From the NCBI GenBank assembly GCA_022509185.1, contig JAFLTS010000003.1, positions 114,068-178,067 on the forward strand: a DNA stretch of 64,000 nucleotides, given 5' to 3'. A program made the translations under genes and the position numbers. Below, piece by piece: positions 27,048 through 35,434 of this stretch (the first letter of the stretch is position 1; each line of letters starts with the position of its first letter). The notes beneath the pieces are model-generated. The model was not told where the DNA came from. It worked only from the letters and a program-made list of their open reading frames with translations, and did not search any database. Source of the DNA: Muribaculaceae bacterium. Lineage in GTDB: Bacteria > Bacteroidota > Bacteroidia > Bacteroidales > Muribaculaceae.

Positions 27048-27950
27048 TCACGGGAGAATGAAAAAATTATCAGCGGGTTTTACAGTCGCAAATATAATTA
27101 AAAGATAGCAGGCCACCATTAATAACGTGATAGATGTCCATTTCAATAAATGGTTTAGTTGGGAGCCGGAACTTACTCTGAGTTTAGTGAATAGCATGGT
27201 ATGAAATGCAAAATATGTGAGCCATCCGGCTGATACCCAAAAAGGTAGAGGGGATGAAGCCATGGATAAAAAAATAGAAGCAAAAATTCCATCAATGAAA
27301 TAGACAGCTCCCATAACTTTCCTGCCAAAAATCACAACTGAAGTCTTTTTATTTACTTCACGGTCATCCTCCATATCCCGGTAATTGTTAACAATCAAAA
27401 CATTAGCCGCCATCAAACCGACTGCTGCCGCTGTGAGGGCTGTAGTACTGTCGAAATATAAAATCTTTGTCTGCACATATTGAGTAAAAACCACAGGCAC
27501 GAATCCAAAGAAAATCAATACAGCAACTTCTCCTAAGCCATTATGTGAAAGAGGGAAGGGTCCCGTGCTATAAGCTAAAGCAAACAATGCTACTGCAATT
27601 CCGACAAATATCAGCCACCATCCTCCCCAAATAATTAAAGTGGCTCCGATACAGGCTGCTAAACCTAAGGTGATATAAGTTGCTTTTTTCATGGCTTGCG
27701 GAGAAATATCTCCTTCAGTGACACCTCGTCTGAAACCTTGGCGACCTTTTTTATCAAGACCATTTTTAAAATCATAATATTCGTTGGCAAAATTAGAAGC
27801 GATCTGAGCCAGTATGGCAAAAAAGAGACAGATTAAAAATGGTAGAAGTGAGAACCCATGATGGAAAATAGCACAAGCGGTTCCGGCCACAACTCCTGCT
27901 ATACTAACAGGAAGAGTGCGAAGACGCATTGCTTCAATCCATTCTTTCAT
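27048..27950 (-). CDS. menA: 1,4-dihydroxy-2-naphthoate polyprenyltransferase
   Basis: 300 residues with about eight hydrophobic segments, UbiA superfamily. The two prenyl-diphosphate motifs appear as NEYYDFKNGLD and NNYRDMEDDR. It joins the polyprenyl tail to DHNA in the inner membrane to make demethylmenaquinone. Placed between tadA and dnaB in the ribE operon; no other menaquinone gene is in the window. Confidence 0.93.
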   Translation of the reverse strand: MKEWIEAMRLRTLPVSIAGVVAGTACAIFHHGFSLLPFLICLFFAILAQIASNFANEYYDFKNGLDKKGRQGFRRGVTEGDISPQAMKKATYITLGLAACIGATLIIWGGWWLIFVGIAVALFALAYSTGPFPLSHNGLGEVAVLIFFGFVPVVFTQYVQTKILYFDSTTALTAAAVGLMAANVLIVNNYRDMEDDREVNKKTSVVIFGRKVMGAVYFIDGIFASIFLSMASSPLPFWVSAGWLTYFAFHTMLFTKLRVSSGSQLNHLLKWTSITLLMVACYLLIIFATVKPADNFFILP

Positions 27951-27980
27951 AAATATCTAAAATATAAACTGTATAAATTC

Positions 27981-28424
27981 TCAGAGTCTCTTTTTTCTAA
28001 AAAAATCTTTCATTATTTCAGATGCCCTATCTTCCATTACCCCTTTTGTGACAATAGTACGAGGGTGAAGAGGAGATAAGTTTTCCCGACAGAAATTAGT
28101 AAATCCTCGTTTAGGATCTGAAGCCCCGTAAACCAGACGGCCGATTTGGCTCCATCCCAAAGCTCCGGCACACATTATGCATGGTTCGACGGTGACATAA
28201 ATAGTACACTGAGGAAGATATTTAGCTCCAAGGTAATTTTCAGCTGCGGTCAAAGCAATCATTTCGGCATGAGCCGTTACATCGTTTAAAGATTCAGTAT
28301 TGTTATGACCACAACCTATCACTTTCCCATTACACACCACTACAGCACCTACCGGCACTTCATCTTCTTCAAAGGCTTTTTCCGCTTCCTTGAAAGCCAA
28401 GGACATATAATATTCATCAGTCAT
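27981..28424 (-). CDS. tadA: tRNA-specific adenosine deaminase
   Basis: 147 residues. The zinc-dependent deaminase motifs are HAE (in TAHAEMIAL) and PCIMCAG. It converts A34 of tRNA-Arg(ACG) to inosine. It lies between ispH and menA in the operon. A general nucleoside deaminase is possible but less likely given the length and motif set. Confidence 0.94.
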   Translation of the reverse strand: MTDEYYMSLAFKEAEKAFEEDEVPVGAVVVCNGKVIGCGHNNTESLNDVTAHAEMIALTAAENYLGAKYLPQCTIYVTVEPCIMCAGALGWSQIGRLVYGASDPKRGFTNFCRENLSPLHPRTIVTKGVMEDRASEIMKDFFRKKRL

Positions 28425-28468
28425 CTTTTCAGATTATGATACTTAAAAGTGATGATAGTCAAGAAATA

Positions 28469-29350
28469 TTATTTTGTGGAAGATTCCCTTATTATATTGG
28501 CAACCTTTTCCATTAGCCAAAGGGGAGTGGAAGTAGCCCCACAAATACCCACGCTTTCCACTCCTTCAAGAAGAGAAAGATCCAATTGTGATTCATCGGA
28601 AATCAGATAGGTTTTATTGTTGACTCCTTTACACATTTCAAACAAAACCTTACCATTAGAACTCTTAGCTCCGCTTACGAAAAAAATTATATCATGAGAA
28701 GCAGCAAATTCTTTCATTTTCTGCATACGGTTGGCTACCTGTCTACAAATTGTATCATAATACTCAAATTTGCCTCTTTTTTTTCGTTTTCCAATCTCTT
28801 CTACAATCTGACGAAACCCTTCAATAGACTTAGTGGTCTGAGAGTAAAGAATAATATCTCTGTCAAGATCAAGAGAATCAATGCCTTCTATATCCTGAAT
28901 AACTACGGCTTCTCCATTGGTTTGTCCCACCAACCCGTTAACTTCTGCATGACCGTTTTTACCATAAATTACAATCAATGGTTTAGGAGCCCCTTCTTTT
29001 TCAGCTTTTAGAGCGTCATCATATGTTTTCTTAATTCTCCTTTGAAGTTGTAAAACTACAGGACAAGTGGCATCTATAACTTCAACGTTGTTTTGCTTAG
29101 CAATTTCATAAGTCATAGGAGGTTCACCGTGAGCCCTCAGTAACACTTTAACATCTTTCAGATTCTGCAGATCATCATGAGTTATTGTTTTTAAGCCTTT
29201 TTCCAGTAGACGCTCCACTTCCTTGGCATTATGAACTATATCACCCAAACAATAAAGTTGACCGGAATCATTTAATTGTTCTTCAGCCTTGTTTATAGCC
29301 GTAACCACGCCAAAACAAAATCCGGAATTGGAATCAACCTCTACTTTCAT
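28469..29350 (-). CDS. ispH: 4-hydroxy-3-methylbut-2-enyl diphosphate reductase
   Basis: 293 residues. The three cluster-binding cysteines are in SGFCFGV, DATCPVV and GICGATSTP. It makes IPP and DMAPP in the last step of the MEP isoprenoid pathway, which also feeds MenA encoded two genes later. The ATG lies 17 bases inside the end of cmk, a same-strand overlap. Confidence 0.96.
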   Translation of the reverse strand: MKVEVDSNSGFCFGVVTAINKAEEQLNDSGQLYCLGDIVHNAKEVERLLEKGLKTITHDDLQNLKDVKVLLRAHGEPPMTYEIAKQNNVEVIDATCPVVLQLQRRIKKTYDDALKAEKEGAPKPLIVIYGKNGHAEVNGLVGQTNGEAVVIQDIEGIDSLDLDRDIILYSQTTKSIEGFRQIVEEIGKRKKRGKFEYYDTICRQVANRMQKMKEFAASHDIIFFVSGAKSSNGKVLFEMCKGVNNKTYLISDESQLDLSLLEGVESVGICGATSTPLWLMEKVANIIRESSTK

Positions 29351-30077
29351 TTTCGATATTTTCAGTAGTTTCCTGGAAAAGTTTCAGAAGCCATTCCATT
29401 TGCTCTTCATGAGTCACTGCATCGTTATCCAGCTCAATCGCATCAGGAGCTTTTTTCAGCGGAGATACTTTTCTTGTGGTATCGATTTTATCTCTTTCGG
29501 CTAAATTAGCCAATACTTCTTCAAAACGAATATCCATACCTTTTTGAGTCAACTCACGCCAACGCCTTCTTGCTCTTTCATGTAATCCGGCAGAAACAAA
29601 AATTTTAAGCTCTGCATTAGGAAAAACAGTGGTACCGATATCACGACCATCCATTACAATTCCCTTTTGTTTCCCAAATTCTTGCTGAAGTTCTACCATT
29701 CGTTGTCTTACCTGTGGAATTTCAGCAATAAGACTAACTCTATTGCTTACTTCAAGATCGCGTATCTCATCTTCTACGTCTACTCCGTTTAAAAGAGTGT
29801 GTTGAACACCATCTTCTCCTGCTTTTTTTTGAAAAGAAATGGAAAGTTCAGGGATATGAGGAAGTAAAGCCTCTAAGTCTACAGTATTATCTTCCTTAAA
29901 CATATCGTGTCGTAGGGCATATAAGGCCACAGCACGATACATTGCTCCGGAGTCTATATAAATATAACCGACACGTTTTGCCAGTTCACGGGCCATTGTG
30001 CTTTTCCCGGAAGAAGAAAATCCATCTATAGCCACTACGATTTTAGGGGCATCAGTTATTTCAAGGTTTTGTTGCAT
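29334..30077 (-). CDS. cmk: Cytidylate kinase
   Basis: 247 residues. P-loop GFSSSGKST near residue 19, followed by YIDSGAMYRA and the DGRDIGTTVFP motif of (d)CMP kinases. It phosphorylates CMP and dCMP. It starts one base after the ribE stop and overlaps ispH by 17 bases. Slightly longer than the E. coli enzyme, with the usual CMP-binding insert. Confidence 0.95.
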   Translation of the reverse strand: MQQNLEITDAPKIVVAIDGFSSSGKSTMARELAKRVGYIYIDSGAMYRAVALYALRHDMFKEDNTVDLEALLPHIPELSISFQKKAGEDGVQHTLLNGVDVEDEIRDLEVSNRVSLIAEIPQVRQRMVELQQEFGKQKGIVMDGRDIGTTVFPNAELKIFVSAGLHERARRRWRELTQKGMDIRFEEVLANLAERDKIDTTRKVSPLKKAPDAIELDNDAVTHEEQMEWLLKLFQETTENIENESRG

Positions 30078-30078
30078 A

Positions 30079-30684
30079 TTATTTGAAATCGTTTAGTCTT
30101 GCAAGATATTTACCGATAATATCGAATTCCAGATTCACTACCGTACCTTGTTTAATATCACAAAAATTAGTGTTATCATGGGTATAAGGAATAATATTTA
30201 CGGCGAAAGAATCTTTTTCTGAATCACAGACGGTCAGACTTACGCCATTAACAGCTACAGAACCTTTTTCAACGGTTATATATCCTTTTCGGGCTAAATC
30301 AATCGGAACATTGTATTTAAAAGTATATTTCCAGCTACCATCAAGATTTTCCACTTTGGTGCAAGTTCCGGTGGTGTCAACATGGCCTTGGACAATATGT
30401 CCATCAAGACGCCCATCAATTTTCATAGAGCGTTCAACATTGACTAAATCTCCTATTTTTAATTTTCCAAGGTTAGATCTGTCTAAGGTTTCTTTTATGG
30501 CTGTAACCGTGTAAGTTCCATCTCCGGGTAGAGCAACCACTGTGAGACAGACTCCATTATGAGAAATGCTCTGGTCAATATTTAATTCATCACAGAAAGG
30601 ACATTTCAAAGTGATATGCAGATTGGTATCTTCATCCTTAAGATCCACTACGGGTATTGCTTGTTCTACTATACCGGAAAACAT
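30079..30684 (-). CDS. ribE: Riboflavin synthase
   Basis: 201 residues from the ATG at 30684, giving the expected MFSGIVEQ start (compare the family MFTGIVE). The two homologous lumazine-binding domains are visible, each with an NGVCLTV/NGVSLTV segment. It makes riboflavin from two 6,7-dimethyl-8-ribityllumazine molecules. A 21-residue upstream extension is possible in frame but lies between the promoter and the proper start. First gene of ribE-cmk-ispH-tadA-menA-dnaB. Confidence 0.95.
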   Translation of the reverse strand: MFSGIVEQAIPVVDLKDEDTNLHITLKCPFCDELNIDQSISHNGVCLTVVALPGDGTYTVTAIKETLDRSNLGKLKIGDLVNVERSMKIDGRLDGHIVQGHVDTTGTCTKVENLDGSWKYTFKYNVPIDLARKGYITVEKGSVAVNGVSLTVCDSEKDSFAVNIIPYTHDNTNFCDIKQGTVVNLEFDIIGKYLARLNDFK

Positions 30685-30717
30685 AATAAATAAATAAAAT
30701 ATAAGAAGGTTGTAGCA

Positions 30718-30747
30718 CAAAATTAATGATAATCCTAAAAAGAGCAA
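30718..30747 (-). promoter_or_regulatory. Promoter of the ribE-dnaB operon
   Basis: TTG (30747-30745), 19-base spacer, TAATTTTG (30725-30718) on the minus strand. The transcript should start near 30711, about 27 bases before the ribE ATG. Confidence 0.85.
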
Positions 30748-30794
30748 TAGAAAAGAATCTACAAATAATCTACAAGAAATTGAGTGAATATTGC

Positions 30795-30802
30795 TAAATT
30801 TG
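30795..30802 (+). promoter_or_regulatory. -7 box before the NlpC/P60 gene
   Basis: TAAATTTG, only four bases before the first ATG (30807), so that ATG would be at or upstream of the transcript start. This favours the second ATG at 30828. Confidence 0.55.
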
Positions 30803-30827
30803 AAAAATGAAAAAGAATCGTCCTGGA

Positions 30828-31361
30828 ATGTTGAAGAAAAATACGATATATTTGCTCCTTTTCCTTTTCACCCTAAGCATAACTTCTTGTAAAAGCCATA
30901 AAAAAAATAGACATGATGATACAACCTATATTGGAGAACAGGTAGAGGTAAAGAAAAAAAAGAAAGAGAAAAAGGGTAATAGTATTGGAGAAAAGATTGC
31001 AGCAGAATCTTTGACATGGTTAGGTACTCCATATGGATACGGTCATCAGGAAAAAGGAATTGCCACCGATTGTTCAGGACTTGTATTAGTAGTGTATGAG
31101 TTGATTGCAGAAGTTAAATTGCCAAGGAATTCAGCACAACAAGCAGATTTTTGTAAGGATCTAAAAGAAAAGGAAATAAAACCGGGGGATCTTGTTTTTT
31201 TTGCAACGGGGAAAGATAAGAAAAAAGTTTCTCATGTGGGAGTGATGATAGATGAAGAGAAGTTCGTGCATGCATCATCGAGCAAAGGTGTGATTCTCTC
31301 GGAGATGAGTACTCCTTATTATCGAAGGACATTTATAAAATATGGCAGGGTGCCCAGGTAG
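30828..31361 (+). CDS. NlpC/P60 family lipoprotein (cell wall peptidase)
   Basis: 177 residues from the ATG at 30828. A lipoprotein signal peptide (LLFLFTLSITSC) places the lipidated Cys about 20 residues in. A Lys-rich linker follows, then the NlpC/P60 domain with Cys in ATDCSGLV and His in VSHVGVMI. Such enzymes cut peptide stems of peptidoglycan. The upstream ATG at 30807 would add seven residues but lies too close to the -7 box. Confidence 0.9.
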   Translation: MLKKNTIYLLLFLFTLSITSCKSHKKNRHDDTTYIGEQVEVKKKKKEKKGNSIGEKIAAESLTWLGTPYGYGHQEKGIATDCSGLVLVVYELIAEVKLPRNSAQQADFCKDLKEKEIKPGDLVFFATGKDKKKVSHVGVMIDEEKFVHASSSKGVILSEMSTPYYRRTFIKYGRVPR

Positions 31362-31394
31362 GAACCCCGCCATAAAATTTTAAGAAGTTCAGTA

Positions 31395-31712
31395 TTATTC
31401 AGCAATCACTTTGTTTAGTTTTTCTTCTAATACCTGAAGACTTACGAGTCCTACGCTGCGTTCTTTGAGTTCTCCGTTTTTGAAGAAAAGCACAGTAGGA
31501 ATGTTTCTAACTCTTTGTTCACTTGCAATCTCATCGTTTTCTTCGATGTTTAGTTTGCCGATAGTTACATCGGGATACTTTTCTGCGAGTTCTTCCACTG
31601 TGGGACCAAGTTTTAGACAAGGACCACACCATGTAGCCCAAAAGTCAATAACTGTAATTTTGCCCGATTCGATTGCTTCACGAGCAGTTTGATCTGTGAA
31701 TTGTAATGCCAT
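31395..31712 (-). CDS. trxA: Thioredoxin
   Basis: 105 residues with the WCGPC active site (C29, C32) and the cis-proline segment RNIPT. It reduces protein disulfides in the cytoplasm; there is no signal peptide. It lies 33 bases after dnaE on the minus strand and may be co-transcribed. Confidence 0.96.
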   Translation of the reverse strand: MALQFTDQTAREAIESGKITVIDFWATWCGPCLKLGPTVEELAEKYPDVTIGKLNIEENDEIASEQRVRNIPTVLFFKNGELKERSVGLVSLQVLEEKLNKVIAE

Positions 31713-31745
31713 TTGTAATTAAAATTAAGGTTATTAGTAGTAGTT

Positions 31746-34700
31746 TTAATTTCCTGTGCTTATCACATCAAATTTTACTCCCCAATCTTCGAGAAATTCA
31801 ATAAACTCTCTTGTAATGGGAAATTTTTTTCTTGAATGTATATTAATTAATTGATTTCTTTCTATATCAAAGATCTTAATATAAAGATCTCCCGGCCTTT
31901 CTTTAGCTTCAAATTTTGTTATCTTGTTGAAAAAATCTGATTGATTGAAATTCCGATCAAGATAAATTTTTACAGCATTAGCCGTTACAGGAACAATATC
32001 CTGAAGATATTGTACCTCTTCAATTCTAGTGTCCAATGCCCCTTGTCTGAAATTACTTGGGGAAACTCTAACTTTGATTCGAATAAAATCGTTGGGTTGA
32101 ATTTTGTTCTGGAAATTTGGAACATCTCGGCCGAATACCCTGAAAGTCTGACTGCCAGAGAAATCTTCGATTTTAAAACTGAACCAAGGATTCCCTTTTT
32201 GAGTAGTACCGATATCTGTAGCTGTGACAATCCCTCCAAGAGTATAGAAATTTCCCGCTTCCTTAATATCATCAAATTCACCGCATTTTGCTGAGCAGCC
32301 ATAATTTATTTCCATATAATATGGATCTAAAGGATGTGCCGACAAATAGACGGTGACAAGCTTTTTCTCTTCTTCAAGTAATTTAAGTCGATTCCATGGT
32401 ACCACCTTAGGGAATTCCGGTTTCGGAGTTTCAATTGGTTCCAAATCTCCAAAAAGACTTGCTTGCAAGGAATTCCGGTCATTTTGTATTATTTGGCCGA
32501 ATTTTACCAGAACATCAGTAAATGTTGTGTCGTAAATTGGTTCCACAAAGGCTTCTCGAGGATATCCCATAGAGTCAAAAGCTCCTGCCATTGCGAGATT
32601 TTCTATTGCACTTCTATTGCAACTGCTAAGGTTTACTCTTTCTACGAAATCATAGATATCTTTAAAAAGACCCTTTTCCCTTTCTTTAATAATAGCATTG
32701 ACAGCATTAACTCCTACACTTTTCACAGCCCCAAGGCCAAAGCGAATTTCTCCTTTCTTATTTACGGCAAATTTTTCTTCAGATTCGTTAATATCCGGTC
32801 CCTTGACATTAATGCCCATACGAATGCATTCATCCATGATCTTTTTGAGTTTATCAGCAGCTCCAATATTTCTACTAAGCACTCCGGCCATATATTCTGC
32901 CGGATAATGAGCTTTCAAATAAGCTGTCTGATAGGCTACCCATGTATAACAAGTGGCATGACTCTTATTGAATGCGTAAGAGGCGAATTTCTCCCAATCA
33001 GCCCAAATTTTTTCAAGCACTTCAGCCTTATGTCCGTTTTTTTGTCCCTCCTTCATGAATTTTTCTTTCAGGAGCAACATTTTATCGATCTGTTTTTTGC
33101 CCATTGCCTTTCGCAACATATCACTTTCTCCTCGGGTGAAATTTGCCAGCAATCTTGACAGTAGCATCACTTGTTCCTGATAAACTGTGATTCCATAAGT
33201 CTCATGGAGATATTTCTCCATAATAGGAATATCATAAGTGATTGGTTCTTCTCCATGTTTTCTTTTCACAAAACTTGGAATATAATCCATAGGCCCCGGT
33301 CTATAAAGGGCATTCATTGCAATCAGGTCTTCAAATTTAGAGGGTTTGAGTTCTCTAAGGGAAGTTTGCATACCTACAGATTCAAATTGAAAGGTAGAAG
33401 TTGTTCGGCCTTCACAGTACAACTTGAAAGTTTCAGGATCGTCAAGCGGGATATTATCTATATCTAAATCGATTCCTCTGGTTTTTTTGATATTGGCCAA
33501 TGCCTCCTTTATAATTGAAAGAGTTTTGAGACCGAGGAAATCCATTTTAATTAATCCGGTTTCTTCAATCACGCTTCCTTCGTATTGAGTTGAAATCACT
33601 TTGGTCCCGTCAGCATCAGTTACCATAGAAACCGGCACCCAGTCTGTGATATCATCCCGGCCAATAATCACACCGCAAGCATGTATACCTGTGCCTCTTA
33701 CATTACCTTCCAATTGGGCGGCATATTTCATCACTTCTCTTACGGTTGGATTTTCATTACGGGTTTCTTTTTCAAATTCCTTACAATAGGCGAGACAATT
33801 CTTAAAGTTCACCTTAGTGGACTTGCCATTCACATCCGGGAGTCTGTCAGGAACTAGCCGAGATAATCTGTTAGACTCATCCAACGGAAGATCCAATACT
33901 TTGGCAACATCTTTAATAGCCATTTTTGTGGCCATTGTCTGATAAGTAATAATATGGGCTACTTTTTCAGCACCGTATTTGTTTGTGACATAATCAAGAA
34001 CCGCATATCTTCCGTCATCATCGAAATCTACATCTATATCCGGCATAGAGATACGATCGGGATTCAAAAACCTTTCAAAAAGGAGATCATATTTGATTGG
34101 ATCAATCTGTGTTATGCCCAGACAATAAGCCGCAGCACTTCCGGCAGCTGAACCACGTCCCGGGCCTACACTCACACCCAGTTGCTTGCGTGCTACATTT
34201 ATAAAATCCTGAACGATAAGGAAATACCCTGGAAATCCCATGGTCTTCATTATATGAAGTTCAAATCTTAATCTTTCTTCCACTTCTTCTGGAACGGGAT
34301 CTCCATATAACTTTTTAGCACCTTCCCAGGTTAGTTTGGCAAGATAGTCAGCTTCAAGTTTAATTCTATAAAGTTTTTCGTAACCTCCTAAAGTCTTTAT
34401 TTTTTTATGCGCATCTTCTTCGGAAAGCACTACGTTGCCATTTTCATCTCTTGTAAATTCTTCAAATAGATCTTGTTCAGTAAATTTTAATCTATATTGT
34501 TCTTCAGTGCCAAAATCTTCAGGTATTTCGAATTCAGGCATTATCGGACCATGATCAATTGAGTAAAATTCCACTTTATCCAGAATTTCCTCTGTATTTG
34601 AAATGGCTAACGGCAGATCGGAAAAAATTTCTTCCATCTCTTTGGAAGATTTGAGCCATTCCTGTTTTGTATAATGCATTCTTGGCTCATCAAATTTTTT

Positions 34701-35426
34701 CTGAGTGGAAACACAAATAAGCCGGTCATGAGCTTCCGCATCATCTTCAAATGCGAAGTGCACATCATTGGTGGCAATATATTTGATGTTATGCTTTTGA
34801 GCAAACTCCAATAAAACCTTGTTTACTTTCTGTTGTTCCGGAAAAACATCTCGGTTTGAGTTTTCTTTAAAAGTTTCATGCCTCTGTAACTCAAGATAGT
34901 AATCATCGCCAAAAACATTTTTAAACCATAAAACTCTTTCCTCTGCTGTTTGAATATCTCCCTGCATTATTAACTGGGGAATTTCCCCACCTAAGCATGC
35001 TGAACAGATTATGAGCCCCTCTTTATGTTTTTCAAGTTCAAATCTATCCGTGCGAGGATGATAATAGAAACCGTCGGTCCAGGCTTTGCTCACCAATTTA
35101 ATAAGATTGTGATAACCTTTTTCATTTTTAGCCAGTACAATTAGATGATACCCGTTATCATTTTTATCCTTTCGATCTGTGAGACGATCTTTGGCAACAT
35201 ACATCTCACATCCAAGAACTGGCTTGAATTTTTCTTTTTCAGCTTTTCCTGAATTTTTCTTTTTTATATAGTTGTAAAATTCTTTTACTCCGAACATGTT
35301 TCCATGGTCGGTAAGGGCCAGACCTTTCATACCGTCGTTGATAGCCTTATCTACCAATTCCGGTATGGAAGCTTTTCCATCTAAAAGAGAATATTGGGAA
35401 TGGACATGAAGATGAGTAAAGTTCAT
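31746..35426 (-). CDS. dnaE: DNA polymerase III, alpha subunit
   Basis: 1226 residues. N-terminal PHP domain (HVHSQYSLLDG), polymerase core with the catalytic aspartates in MPDIDVDFDDDGR preceded by GPGRGSAAGS, helix-hairpin-helix region, and a C-terminal OB fold (TTQKGNPWFSFKIEDFSG). The DnaE1-type replicative polymerase. It starts eight bases after the tricorn-like gene, with trxA following. Confidence 0.97.
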   Translation of the reverse strand: MNFTHLHVHSQYSLLDGKASIPELVDKAINDGMKGLALTDHGNMFGVKEFYNYIKKKNSGKAEKEKFKPVLGCEMYVAKDRLTDRKDKNDNGYHLIVLAKNEKGYHNLIKLVSKAWTDGFYYHPRTDRFELEKHKEGLIICSACLGGEIPQLIMQGDIQTAEERVLWFKNVFGDDYYLELQRHETFKENSNRDVFPEQQKVNKVLLEFAQKHNIKYIATNDVHFAFEDDAEAHDRLICVSTQKKFDEPRMHYTKQEWLKSSKEMEEIFSDLPLAISNTEEILDKVEFYSIDHGPIMPEFEIPEDFGTEEQYRLKFTEQDLFEEFTRDENGNVVLSEEDAHKKIKTLGGYEKLYRIKLEADYLAKLTWEGAKKLYGDPVPEEVEERLRFELHIMKTMGFPGYFLIVQDFINVARKQLGVSVGPGRGSAAGSAAAYCLGITQIDPIKYDLLFERFLNPDRISMPDIDVDFDDDGRYAVLDYVTNKYGAEKVAHIITYQTMATKMAIKDVAKVLDLPLDESNRLSRLVPDRLPDVNGKSTKVNFKNCLAYCKEFEKETRNENPTVREVMKYAAQLEGNVRGTGIHACGVIIGRDDITDWVPVSMVTDADGTKVISTQYEGSVIEETGLIKMDFLGLKTLSIIKEALANIKKTRGIDLDIDNIPLDDPETFKLYCEGRTTSTFQFESVGMQTSLRELKPSKFEDLIAMNALYRPGPMDYIPSFVKRKHGEEPITYDIPIMEKYLHETYGITVYQEQVMLLSRLLANFTRGESDMLRKAMGKKQIDKMLLLKEKFMKEGQKNGHKAEVLEKIWADWEKFASYAFNKSHATCYTWVAYQTAYLKAHYPAEYMAGVLSRNIGAADKLKKIMDECIRMGINVKGPDINESEEKFAVNKKGEIRFGLGAVKSVGVNAVNAIIKEREKGLFKDIYDFVERVNLSSCNRSAIENLAMAGAFDSMGYPREAFVEPIYDTTFTDVLVKFGQIIQNDRNSLQASLFGDLEPIETPKPEFPKVVPWNRLKLLEEEKKLVTVYLSAHPLDPYYMEINYGCSAKCGEFDDIKEAGNFYTLGGIVTATDIGTTQKGNPWFSFKIEDFSGSQTFRVFGRDVPNFQNKIQPNDFIRIKVRVSPSNFRQGALDTRIEEVQYLQDIVPVTANAVKIYLDRNFNQSDFFNKITKFEAKERPGDLYIKIFDIERNQLINIHSRKKFPITREFIEFLEDWGVKFDVISTGN

Positions 35427-35434
35427 GTATAATC

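Noticed and set aside
32463..33158. 231-codon frame opposite dnaE
   Set aside because: Antisense shadow of conserved polymerase sequence; no domain seen.
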